From JBDRNE01 sp043812935 (lineage in GTDB: Bacteria > Omnitrophota > Gorgyraeia > Tantalellales > Tantalellaceae), in the NCBI GenBank assembly GCA_043812935.1, contig JBDRLO010000076.1, forward strand, positions 1 through 62,042: a stretch of DNA of 62,042 nucleotides, in the 5' to 3' direction. The position numbers and the translations under genes are program-made. The first letter of the stretch is position 1. Every line of letters begins with the position of its first letter. The notes beneath the pieces were generated by a model that did no database searches, was not told the DNA's origin, and saw only the letters and a list, made by a program, of their open reading frames with translations. Positions 1 to 8,654 of this stretch are shown piece by piece.

Positions 1-2271
1 CAGGCAACGTCAATACGCCTTAGCCGTGTTTTAGGCGCGAGAAGTAAATTCGCGGAAGAACTTAGGTATATAAGCAAACTTATAGCCAGAAAAAAAGCGA
101 AAGATAAAGCTCGAGAAAAAATGGAGGAGATTACACGAATGAAAGAGGAAGCCAAATCAATATGGAGTCAGCTGAATATCCCGAATGCTGCAAAACAGCC
201 CAAAAAGTATGAAATTTATAAGATATCGAAACTTGTTCTAGAAGGTAAAACAAACGAAGCAATGAGATTATTTTTTACAGGAGAAGCGTTTCAGAACAAA
301 ATAGAAAACCTGGATGTTCCCGCGGAAATATTAAATAATTTGTTGGAAGTATATGAAAAAGAACCAAAGGCGCGGGAAAATATTCTGGATTTCACAAAAA
401 GTTTAATAGCCGGGATTGTTGAGTTTTCAGGTAATGATGAAACATCTATTGAAGTCGCGAAAGCTGTACAGATTATGGCAGGGTTAGTATGGATAATGCC
501 CGAAGGTATGAGGTTTACTTCTGATAAAGACAATATGGTGGAAAATGATCGCGGTAAAAGTTATATTGACGTTCGAAAACTCCCGGAAGGTATAATAGAG
601 GTTAAAGAAGAAAAAGAACCAGGGCTCTACTGGCGGCATATAGAAGGTGTAGCTAAAATAAAAGATGTGAATATTATGAAGTTCGCGATTTATAATGAAA
701 GACAGTTTAATAACGCGTCAAAAAAAGTGGTTGATTATATTATGCTTCATGGAGGCAGAATAATTTCGGAAGAACTAAAAGAAGAAATTGGAAAAGGTAA
801 ATTAAGTAATCCTCATCAAACGTTTTTTGTTAACGGAATGTTACGCGGGTCTTTTCAGCCGGCAAGCACAGGACCTGGACATCTTCAGATTAAAAAGGTG
901 GGTGGAAAAAGAAAGGGAGTAGTAGATTTTAAAAAAATAAATAACGGAATGTATCTGCAGGTAAATGTAAAGTATGATACAGCCGGCGGAATGGTAAGAG
1001 TAATAGCTCAAATAGCAAAACAAGGTGAAATGTGTTTTACTATTCCGGGATGGCGGGATTATATGATAGATCTTGGCGGATATGGAATGGAAGGGTTTGA
1101 TGATTTTTCAATGGTGGTTTCTGAAGAACAGGCACAACTATTTGATCCTGATTACAAAGAAAGCGACTTGGAGAAAATAGAAGAAGCATTAGAAAACAAA
1201 GGAGAAAATGATTACGCGCCGTACGGAGCTTTGATGTTAAAAGATGGCCCAATACTTGTGAAGGCAAAAGAAGAATTCCCTGATGTTGTCTGGATTAATA
1301 TATCAAAAGAACATTTTTCCGATATTTCTTTTCAGGAACGCTATGAAAAGATTCTGTTTTCAGAAAAAACTGAAACATTTCTTTCAAATTTAGGCGTTCT
1401 TTGTGATGAAACAAAAAAAGAATCTCCTATCCCTGTTATGTCCATCCCGGAGGCGGAAAAAGCCGTGCAGGTGGAAGCTCCTGAAAAGCTTGAGTCATCA
1501 CCTGCCATGTCGCTGGGAATGACCAGCGGTATAGATTCATTTATGAGTGATACTGCTGACTGTTTAGCCGGGGGTAGCGGCACGGAACAAAAAACGGATA
1601 AACTTATAAGAATTCAGATTGAAACACTTAAGAATATTGAATCGAAAGAAGTAAAAGAATTGCTTAAAACAATGCAGAAGACGGAACATATTAATGTTGA
1701 ACTTTATTCGGGTAAAAATCCTGAACTTGAAGTTAATGCAGAACAATATGAAGATTTTGGCATTAAGAAAAAATCTTTACCGCAAGGTTTTAAAATGTCC
1801 CGCAAAAATACGATTACAATTCTTCAGGTTGATAAAGGTGAAGAGTTTCCTGCAAGTCCGGTTAATGACAAGTGGGCCAGGTTAGGGTTTCCCCTTAAAA
1901 AAGAAGAAAACCCTCTAGAAAAAACAATAATTTTACCTGTTGGATATAATTATGATCATACAGGGTTAGCGCGAAGTATATTTTTCGGATTAATTTTGTC
2001 TGAAATTGCCGAAGATGAGAGGATAAACAAAGAAAGTAATTTTGTCGCAGCGGCTTTAGCGCGTTTGATGAAACTGTATTTGAAACAAGGACAGCCCGCA
2101 AAGGATTTTAATTTAAACTGTGAGGATATCGTTAATTTAGCAAAGGGCGATGTTGAGGCATTTGTATCAGCATTGAATAAATTTATAAAAGTTTTACCCA
2201 TAATGCCTGTTAATGTGAATGAACAGCGTGATATATATGAACGCGCCAGAGAAGCTTGGATAAGGGCGTAA
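1..2271 (+). CDS. C-terminal part of a large protein of unknown function (5' end outside window)
   Basis: The frame is open from base 1, so the ATG at 121 is probably internal. About 756 residues are visible and the true start lies upstream. I do not recognise a family. The visible part starts with a charged helical stretch, continues with mixed alpha/beta sequence, and has a low-complexity linker rich in Pro, Glu, Ser and Met around codons 480-560. It ends with a helical segment. Its size and style resemble the other giant proteins in this window (8655, 16710 and 34325), so it may belong to the same group of exported mosaic proteins, but the N-terminus that would show a signal peptide is missing. 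An octamer-type repeat follows five bases after the stop codon. The reading frame is certain; the function is unknown. Confidence 0.75.
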   Translation, partial: QATSIRLSRVLGARSKFAEELRYISKLIARKKAKDKAREKMEEITRMKEEAKSIWSQLNIPNAAKQPKKYEIYKISKLVLEGKTNEAMRLFFTGEAFQNKIENLDVPAEILNNLLEVYEKEPKARENILDFTKSLIAGIVEFSGNDETSIEVAKAVQIMAGLVWIMPEGMRFTSDKDNMVENDRGKSYIDVRKLPEGIIEVKEEKEPGLYWRHIEGVAKIKDVNIMKFAIYNERQFNNASKKVVDYIMLHGGRIISEELKEEIGKGKLSNPHQTFFVNGMLRGSFQPASTGPGHLQIKKVGGKRKGVVDFKKINNGMYLQVNVKYDTAGGMVRVIAQIAKQGEMCFTIPGWRDYMIDLGGYGMEGFDDFSMVVSEEQAQLFDPDYKESDLEKIEEALENKGENDYAPYGALMLKDGPILVKAKEEFPDVVWINISKEHFSDISFQERYEKILFSEKTETFLSNLGVLCDETKKESPIPVMSIPEAEKAVQVEAPEKLESSPAMSLGMTSGIDSFMSDTADCLAGGSGTEQKTDKLIRIQIETLKNIESKEVKELLKTMQKTEHINVELYSGKNPELEVNAEQYEDFGIKKKSLPQGFKMSRKNTITILQVDKGEEFPASPVNDKWARLGFPLKKEENPLEKTIILPVGYNYDHTGLARSIFFGLILSEIAEDERINKESNFVAAALARLMKLYLKQGQPAKDFNLNCEDIVNLAKGDVEAFVSALNKFIKVLPIMPVNVNEQRDIYERAREAWIRA

Positions 2272-2275
2272 TTTT

Positions 2276-2310
2276 GTTAACCGGTTGGCCGGTTAGCCCG
2301 TTAACCAGTT
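2276..2310 (+). repeat. GGTTAGCC-type octamer repeat
   Basis: Degenerate run of GGTTRGCC/GTTAACC words starting 5 nt after the stop codon of the preceding gene. It belongs to the same family as copies at 3927, 5146, 13767, 28927, 42167, 48515, 49205, 51495, 52098, 56193, 59097 and 59676. Confidence 0.7.
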
Positions 2311-2328
2311 ATTTGTGTTGTAAAAAAT

Positions 2329-2373
2329 GGACAGCTGCCATTTAAATGTTTTTTAACAAAATGGCAGCTGTCC
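2329..2373 (+). terminator. Hairpin terminator / dispersed GGACAGCTGCCATTT hairpin
   Basis: A perfect 15-bp stem pairs 2329-2343 with 2359-2373. The 15-nt loop is T-rich and the stem is followed by TTTTT, so it fits a rho-independent terminator for the upstream gene. The arm differs by one base from the arm of the hairpin at 32678-32740, which marks it as a member of a dispersed hairpin family as well. Confidence 0.7.
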
Positions 2374-2483
2374 TTTTTCTTGTTGTAAATATTTTTCATT
2401 CAGGGTATCATATCATAAAAGTTGATCAGCGAAGTGAGTAATTAAATTATAATAATAGTAATACCATTTTTAGAAAAACTTTT

Positions 2484-3917
2484 ATGACAAAAAAAACCGC
2501 GAAATACATATTTTTGTTTTTTTATGTGTTTGCGGTTTTTTTTATAGCAGGTTGTCAGACGCTAAAAGCTCCGCCGAAACCTGATTTAGAATGGGTCCCG
2601 CCCAAATGGGAAAAAACAATCAAAAAACCGGACAAAGTATGGAACTTAATACGAGAAGAAGAAATAACTGATCAAGAGCCGTTAACTTTAGCGGAACTTG
2701 TGGATATGGCTTTTGCTAATAATCCGGTTATACGTAATGCCTGGCAGAAAGCGCGCGCTCGCGAAGCGGAAGTAAAACAAGCCCAAAGTGAATATTATCC
2801 TCAAGGTACGGTTTCAGGGGATATTACCAGGCAGAAGAAAGTTGCTACGCGTAAAATAGAAGATTCCAACAATTACAATTACAGCCCTAAAGCGGTTATT
2901 ACTTACATGATACTCGATCTTGGAGGCAGAGACGCTTCTGTGCGGCAGGCTACACAGGAAGTTATTTCAGCAAATTTTACGTTCAACCGTACAATTCAGG
3001 ATTTACTTTTTGATACAGCCAAGGCTTATTATAGCTTTTACAGCGCGCAGTCTGATTTGAAGGCGAAAAAAGCGAATGTTGAAGACGCTTCTACCGCGTT
3101 AGAGGCGGCTTCAATTAAATTCAGCACAGGGTTAGCTTCTAAACTCGACGTGCTCCAGGCAAAATCCAATTATGAAGATACTCTTTATTCTTTAGAAGAT
3201 GCCAAAGGCACAGTTTTTACAACAAAAGGCGATTTAGCCGAAACAGTGGGGTTTGCGCCTGATCTTGATTTTGAAATTACCGCTCCGGACGAGAATGTTC
3301 CGTTAAATATTACTTCGGAAAATGTGAGTATGCTTATTGAATCAGCTTTAAAAGAAAGGCCGGACATAGGCGCGGCAAGAGCAGTTTTATATTCAAAAGA
3401 GGAAGCAGTTAAAGTAGCGAATTCAGATTTATGGCCTACATTAAATATTACGGGATCCGCGGAAAAAAGATGGTACAGGTTTTTTGGAGATGAAGAGACA
3501 AATTGGCAGTATTACGATTGTTCAGGATATTTCAGCGTTAATTGGGATATCTTTGACGGCTTCTATAAATACTCAAAACGGCGCCAGGCTCAAGCTGAGC
3601 TGGATGCGGAACGTGAACAATTGAAACAAACGGAACTTAATGCCGCCAGTGACGTATGGACTAAATACTATAATTTAAAAACAGCTGTTAAAAAGCTTGT
3701 GTTTAGTAAATCTTTCCTGGAAACGGCGCAAGCTTCACATGATTTGGCGTTGGAAGGATATAAATCGGGTATTAAAAGTATACTTGATCTTTTGGAAGCA
3801 CAAAGTCAATTGCAGGAAGCAAGAAGCAAACTTGTAGAATCACAAAAAGATTTATTTGTATCATCAGCGGGTCTTGCTCGGGCAATGGGCACGCTTAGCG
3901 CAAAAGATTTAAAATAG
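2484..3917 (+). CDS. TolC-family outer-membrane efflux lipoprotein
   Basis: Outer-membrane channel component of a tripartite RND pump. Residues 8-24 form a lipoprotein signal peptide with lipobox I-A-G-C, so Cys24 would be lipidated. Two OEP repeats follow, at about residues 65-270 and 285-470. The first opens with LTLAELVDMAFANNP and the second with ALKERPDIGAARA. The C-terminal helix contains SILDLLEAQSQLQEARSKL, typical of the family. The length of 477 aa is normal. It is followed on the same strand by the membrane fusion protein and the RND permease, so the three form one export system. No clear Shine-Dalgarno precedes the ATG. The substrate cannot be told from sequence. Confidence 0.92.
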   Translation: MTKKTAKYIFLFFYVFAVFFIAGCQTLKAPPKPDLEWVPPKWEKTIKKPDKVWNLIREEEITDQEPLTLAELVDMAFANNPVIRNAWQKARAREAEVKQAQSEYYPQGTVSGDITRQKKVATRKIEDSNNYNYSPKAVITYMILDLGGRDASVRQATQEVISANFTFNRTIQDLLFDTAKAYYSFYSAQSDLKAKKANVEDASTALEAASIKFSTGLASKLDVLQAKSNYEDTLYSLEDAKGTVFTTKGDLAETVGFAPDLDFEITAPDENVPLNITSENVSMLIESALKERPDIGAARAVLYSKEEAVKVANSDLWPTLNITGSAEKRWYRFFGDEETNWQYYDCSGYFSVNWDIFDGFYKYSKRRQAQAELDAEREQLKQTELNAASDVWTKYYNLKTAVKKLVFSKSFLETAQASHDLALEGYKSGIKSILDLLEAQSQLQEARSKLVESQKDLFVSSAGLARAMGTLSAKDLK

Positions 3918-3926
3918 CATTTGTTT

Positions 3927-3963
3927 GACCGGGTAATCGGCTAATCGGTTACCCGGCTAACTA
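3927..3963 (+). repeat. GGTTAGCC-type octamer repeat
   Basis: Degenerate CCGGGTAA/CGGCTAA/CGGTTACC words fill the 60-nt gap between the outer-membrane lipoprotein and the membrane fusion protein genes, ending just before the fusion protein's ribosome binding site. Confidence 0.6.
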
Positions 3964-3977
3964 AAAAGGGGACGACA

Positions 3978-5150
3978 ATGCCGGACAATTCGAAAAAACA
4001 ATTAGATCTTGATAAGATTTTTCATTATAAAAATTTGTCTGACCAAAATAAAAAGATTATTATTGGTATTTGCGTGGCGATATTTGTAATTACGTCTTTT
4101 GTTCAAATGCAAAAGCATTTAAAACGTTCTAAACATGAAAAGATTCATCCTAAAAGTGTAAAAATTGAGCAGGTAATTAAGAAAAATGTTCCAATGTATA
4201 TTGATTCTTTCGGGACATTGGTGTCTCCCGAGGATGTTGACATCAGGTCGCAGGTTACCGGAAAGATTAAAAAGGTTTGTTTTGTTGAAGGGCAGGATGT
4301 TTTAATAGGCGATCAACTTTTTATTATTGATCCGAGTGAATATAAAGCGAGCCTGAATAAAGCTGAAGCAACTTTACTGGAAGATGAGGCCCAACTTAGG
4401 CTTAAAAAAGATATCTTAGCAAGAAATGTCGGACTTTTAAAAAAAGAATTAATTTCACAACAGGAATTTGAAGAGTATGAAACGGATGTAGCAGTGACTG
4501 TGGCTAAGGTGGAAGTTGACAAATCTGAAATAGAGCTTGCAAAAATAAATCTGGGATATTGTTATATAGTTTCACCGATTAATGGTGTAACGGGAGTTCG
4601 GCAGGTTGATCCGGGAAATATTGTTTCTGCTAATACCGGGCCGGTTTTGGTTAATGTGAAACAGGTTGATACGCTTTACATGGATTTTACCATTCCGGAA
4701 AAAGAGCTCCCACGAGTTAGGAAAACAATGGCTGAGGGAACCCTGAAAGTGGTGCTTACTGTAACCGGCGATGATACTTCATCTTATACAGGAAAACTTG
4801 ATTTTCTGGAAAATTCAGTGGATGATCAAACCGGAAGAGTTTTATTGCGCGCAACAGTTGATAACAAAAACAGGGCGTTATGGCCGGGGCAGTTTGCGAA
4901 AGTTCAGCTTATTTTAGGAACAATTAAAGATGCGGTTTTGGCGCCGTATTCAGCGGTTCAGCTTGGACAAAAGGGAAGTTATCTTTTTGTGATAGACGCG
5001 CAGAATAAAGCTGATTTAAGGCTCGTGACTGTAGGACAAAAAGAAGAAGACTATATTGTAATTGAAAAAGGTGTAAAGACAGGAGAAAAAGCTGTAACGT
5101 CCGGACAGATGGGGCTAAGGCCTGGAGTTTTGGTTAAGGTTATTGATTAG
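3978..5150 (+). CDS. RND efflux membrane fusion protein (HlyD/AcrA type)
   Basis: Periplasmic adaptor linking the inner-membrane RND pump to the outer-membrane channel. An N-terminal membrane anchor lies at about residues 28-45 (IIIGICVAIFVIT). A lipoyl/barrel-sandwich half with the GKIKKVCFVEGQDVLIGDQLF motif is at about 93-115, then an alpha-hairpin of about 90 residues, the second lipoyl half (VSPINGVTGVRQVDPGN) and a beta-barrel domain with MDFTIPEKELP. The C-terminus is membrane-proximal and ends GLRPGVLVKVID. The length of 390 aa is typical. A strong ribosome binding site (AAAGGGGA) precedes the ATG. The TAG stop codon is the first part of a GGTTAGCC-type repeat. Confidence 0.94.
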   Translation: MPDNSKKQLDLDKIFHYKNLSDQNKKIIIGICVAIFVITSFVQMQKHLKRSKHEKIHPKSVKIEQVIKKNVPMYIDSFGTLVSPEDVDIRSQVTGKIKKVCFVEGQDVLIGDQLFIIDPSEYKASLNKAEATLLEDEAQLRLKKDILARNVGLLKKELISQQEFEEYETDVAVTVAKVEVDKSEIELAKINLGYCYIVSPINGVTGVRQVDPGNIVSANTGPVLVNVKQVDTLYMDFTIPEKELPRVRKTMAEGTLKVVLTVTGDDTSSYTGKLDFLENSVDDQTGRVLLRATVDNKNRALWPGQFAKVQLILGTIKDAVLAPYSAVQLGQKGSYLFVIDAQNKADLRLVTVGQKEEDYIVIEKGVKTGEKAVTSGQMGLRPGVLVKVID

Positions 5151-5176
5151 CCGGTTATGCCGGTTGTGGCCGGTCT
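5146..5176 (+). repeat. GGTTAGCC-type octamer repeat containing a stop codon
   Basis: GATTAGCCGGTTATGCCGG-like run. The TAG at 5148-5150 is the stop codon of the membrane fusion protein, so the repeat begins inside the gene. Confidence 0.6.
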
Positions 5177-5215
5177 ATTGATGTAGATACAATGGAAAGT
5201 CGCACCTCTCCATAC

Positions 5216-5246
5216 GTAGGGACAGGCCCCTGTGCCTGTCCGTTAA
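5216..5246 (+). repeat. GTAGGGACAGGC...GCCTGTCCGTTA hairpin repeat
   Basis: Directional hairpin repeat: GTAGGG, then arms GGACAGGC and GCCTGTCC, then GTTA. It lies between the membrane fusion protein and the RND permease. Near-identical copies occur at 41621, 49278, 59138 and 59191. Confidence 0.75.
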
Positions 5247-5300
5247 ATTAATGCATGTGAAATATGCAGCGTGTTACGCTAACAAAAGGATTAACAAAAT

Positions 5301-8300
5301 ATGCTTTTTTCTGAAGTTTTTATCAGAAAACCAATTATGACAACGCTTATTATGATGGCGGCGCTCATTTTTGGTGCAGGGGCCTATTTCTCGCTTCCTG
5401 TAAGCGATCTTCCTGTTGTGGATTATCCGGTTATAACTATTAACGTCAGCTATCCGGGCGCGAGCCCTCAAATGGTAGCTTCAACCGTGGCAAATCCTCT
5501 GGAAAACGAATGTATGCAAATCCAGGGGCTTCAAACTATTCTTTCTGATAATACCGAAGGCCAATGCACAATTACTCTTACATTTGATTTAAGCATAAGT
5601 GTTGATTTAGCGGCACCGGACGTTCAGGCTGCTATTTCACGAGCTGCGGGTAATTTGCCGGATGACTTGCCTGAACCTCCAACTTACGATAAAGATAACC
5701 CTTCCGATAAACCAATAATGCATCTTACGGTAACCTCAGATACGCTTACTCCCGGCCAGCTTTATGATTATGGTAATACTACAATAGGCCAAAGGATTAA
5801 TATGGTTAAAGGTGTTTCAAAAGTGGATGTATGGGGAGCCAAATCCGCGGTAAGAGTTCAAGTCGATCCTGATAGGCTTGCTTCTTATCAAATTGGAATC
5901 AATGAGATCGCGGATGCAATTAAAACCGGAACTGTTATTATTCCCGCGGGAAGTATTAACGGGCCATTGCGTGCGTTTTCAATTGAACCGCAGGGCCAGT
6001 TATTAAAAGCGGAAGATTATGCAAATTTGATAGTGACTTATCGGAATAACGCACCTGTGTATTTGCGGGATGTAGCGACATGCGTTGATGGCAATCAAAA
6101 CGACGTAGTTAGAGTTATGTATTACAAAGATGGCGAAGAGTGGCAGTCTGCTTGTGTTCATATTGCTATTAGCCGTGAAAGTGGGGCTAATACCGTTGCT
6201 TTGGCTGAAAGAATCAGAGATGTGCTGAAAGAACTTGAAGAGGAAATACCTGGAGCAGTAAATCTAAATGTGTTTTATGACAGGTCCATTCAAATAGTGG
6301 AATCAGTTAATGATGTAAGAAATACAGTGTTTATAGCGCTTGTACTGGTTGTATTAGTGATATTTTTGTTTATTGGAAGACTTTCTGATACGGTTATTCC
6401 GGGGATAACGCTTCCTTTTACGATTTTTGCCACTTTCATTTTTATGCTTGCCGCGGGATTTAGTTTGGATAACTTGTCTTTAATGGGGCTTACCCTTTCC
6501 GTCGGGTTTTTAGTTGACGATGCTATAGTTGTTTTGGAAAATACGGAGCGGCATGTTGAGGCAGGATTAAAGCCGATTAAAGCGGCTATTAAAAGCATGA
6601 AAGAAATTACGGGAACCGTTATTTCAACGAGCCTCGCGCTTGTAACCGTGTTTATTCCGTTGGTTTTTATGAGCGGGGTAGTAGGCCGTAATTTCAGTGA
6701 ATTTGCTTTAACGGTTGTTATCGCAATAATTTGTTCAACAATAATAGCGCTTACACTTACACCTATGATGTGCGCGCGTATGCTGAAAGTTTCCGGTGGA
6801 AGTATCTCGAAAACAAAAGTAGAAAAATTTACTGATAAATTTGTCGGTATAATGAGAGATAAATACGCGATGCTACTTAAATGGGTTTTGCAGTATAAAC
6901 TTGTCTCTATCGGTATGTGGATTGCGTGTGTAGTGGGATCGGTTTGGCTTTTTATGGTTTTGCCTAAAACGTTTCTTCCAACAGGAGACAGTGGCGCGAT
7001 TGATGGTCAAATGGAAATGATTTTGGGGACTTCAACTGATGAAATACAAAAATTTCAGGATGAAATTGATCTTATTATGCAGGATGATTCGAGTATAGAT
7101 AAGATTGTTACGGTAACCGGGTTACAGGCCGGTTCGGATCAAAGTACCGGGCTGTTTTACGCGGTATTAAAACCGCAAGGCGCAAAAGGCAGAAAACCAA
7201 TGGATAAATTTGTTGCCGGGTTAAGAGAAAAAATGAAAACGCTTGTACGCGGGAATGTATATCTTGAAGCTATTCCCGCGCTTCAAATAAGTACCGGAGG
7301 AGAGAGTACGGCTTCAGGTTCAAAGTATTCATATGTGATGAAAGGAATGGATAGTGCTAGTTTGTACAAATGTGCTTTAGAGTTTGAAGAAGAGGTCAAA
7401 AAGGTTCCGGGGTTTGTTGATGTACAGAACAGTGTAAAACTTAATATGCCGCAGTTAAATATTCGAATTCAGAGAGACCGGGCTTCGAGTTTAGGGATTA
7501 CAGCGAGGGATATAGAATATGGACTCAGTTTGGCTTTCGCGCAGGGCAAAACTACGTTATACAAAACGGAAATCGATCAGTATTATGTAGTAGTAGAACT
7601 CGACAAAAAATATCAAAAAGATCCGCGAAATCTCAGACAGCTTTATATACGTTCAAGCTCGACAGGAGAGTTAGTGCCTTTGAGTTCTATTGTGGAATGG
7701 GACGAAGGTGTTGGGCCGCAAAATGTGCCGCACTTTGACAGGCTTAATTCAGCTACAATATCGTTTAACCTGAAAAGTGATATGCCGCTAGGGAACGCTA
7801 CACGTTCTTTGGAAGAGATTGCTTCCAAGCTTATGCCCGCGGGTGTAACGGGAGAACTCCAGGGAGAAGCGCAGGAATTTGAAGATGCTGTAAAAAGTTT
7901 AAGTGTACTGCTTTTGATTGCGATATTTATTATGTATGTTATTCTAGGCATTTTGTATGAAAGTTACGTACATCCTTTTACCATTCTTACGACTTTGCCT
8001 CCTGCCGCGTTTGGCGGGTTGGCTACGCTTTATCTGTGCCATTCAGAACTTTCTATGTACGCGTATATCGGTATGTTTATGCTTTTAGGTATTGTTTCAA
8101 AAAACGGAATCATAATGGTAGATTTTGCTAACCAAAATTTAGAAGAAGGCGCAAAAACTGACTTAGAGGCTATATATAACGCGTGTCTTGTTAGATTTCG
8201 TCCTATACTTATGACAGGTGCTTCAACAATAATTGGCGCCCTGCCGATTGCTCTCGGATTTGGCGCGGACGGTGCGTCACGCCGCCCTTTGGGGCTTATT

Positions 8301-8462
8301 GTAATGGGAGGATTGATATTCGCCCAGGTCATAACTCTTTTTGTAACCCCGGCTATTTTTCTTTACATGCAGAATTTTCAGGAAAAATTCCTTGATAAGT
8401 TTGAACTATTGCGTTCCGGCCCGGCGCGTAAAGCTATTGACGCAAAACAGGAAGCTGATTAA
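5301..8462 (+). CDS. RND multidrug-type efflux permease (HAE1/AcrB family)
   Basis: Inner-membrane proton-driven pump, the engine of the tripartite system with the two genes upstream. Length 1053 aa, as for AcrB/MdtB. TM1 is at residues 13-30, and two large periplasmic loops with porter domains follow TM1 and TM7. The proton-relay aspartates in TM4 are Asp406 and Asp407 in VGFLVDDAIVVLENTERH. The matching TM10 lysine is Lys934 in GIVSKNGIIMVDFANQ. All relay residues are present, so the pump looks functional. AAAGGA about 10 nt before the ATG is the likely ribosome binding site. The 150-nt gap from the fusion protein holds an octamer repeat and a GGACAGGC hairpin, but the gene is very probably co-transcribed with it. 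Confidence 0.95.
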   Translation: MLFSEVFIRKPIMTTLIMMAALIFGAGAYFSLPVSDLPVVDYPVITINVSYPGASPQMVASTVANPLENECMQIQGLQTILSDNTEGQCTITLTFDLSISVDLAAPDVQAAISRAAGNLPDDLPEPPTYDKDNPSDKPIMHLTVTSDTLTPGQLYDYGNTTIGQRINMVKGVSKVDVWGAKSAVRVQVDPDRLASYQIGINEIADAIKTGTVIIPAGSINGPLRAFSIEPQGQLLKAEDYANLIVTYRNNAPVYLRDVATCVDGNQNDVVRVMYYKDGEEWQSACVHIAISRESGANTVALAERIRDVLKELEEEIPGAVNLNVFYDRSIQIVESVNDVRNTVFIALVLVVLVIFLFIGRLSDTVIPGITLPFTIFATFIFMLAAGFSLDNLSLMGLTLSVGFLVDDAIVVLENTERHVEAGLKPIKAAIKSMKEITGTVISTSLALVTVFIPLVFMSGVVGRNFSEFALTVVIAIICSTIIALTLTPMMCARMLKVSGGSISKTKVEKFTDKFVGIMRDKYAMLLKWVLQYKLVSIGMWIACVVGSVWLFMVLPKTFLPTGDSGAIDGQMEMILGTSTDEIQKFQDEIDLIMQDDSSIDKIVTVTGLQAGSDQSTGLFYAVLKPQGAKGRKPMDKFVAGLREKMKTLVRGNVYLEAIPALQISTGGESTASGSKYSYVMKGMDSASLYKCALEFEEEVKKVPGFVDVQNSVKLNMPQLNIRIQRDRASSLGITARDIEYGLSLAFAQGKTTLYKTEIDQYYVVVELDKKYQKDPRNLRQLYIRSSSTGELVPLSSIVEWDEGVGPQNVPHFDRLNSATISFNLKSDMPLGNATRSLEEIASKLMPAGVTGELQGEAQEFEDAVKSLSVLLLIAIFIMYVILGILYESYVHPFTILTTLPPAAFGGLATLYLCHSELSMYAYIGMFMLLGIVSKNGIIMVDFANQNLEEGAKTDLEAIYNACLVRFRPILMTGASTIIGALPIALGFGADGASRRPLGLIVMGGLIFAQVITLFVTPAIFLYMQNFQEKFLDKFELLRSGPARKAIDAKQEAD

Positions 8463-8466
8463 CCAA

Positions 8467-8496
8467 CTTTCCGAAGGAGGGAAGCGCCTGTTTTTT
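8467..8496 (+). terminator. Weak terminator after the RND permease
   Basis: A six-base-pair stem (8467-8472 with 8479-8484) lies just after the permease stop codon and is followed within 7 nt by six T residues. It is a weak but plausible rho-independent terminator. The rest of 8497-8654 shows no clear element. Confidence 0.35.
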
Positions 8497-8654
8497 GGTT
8501 GCATGCAATGTATTATTGGCATCAAGTTAGGGTTTAAAAAAGCTACCTTGCATTAATTGAATAGTCCTTCCAAGAGGTGTAAACTAATACTGTACAATAA
8601 TTAAGGGAAAGGTGTGGTATTTTTACTTAATAAACACTTTTTAAAAGTAATATT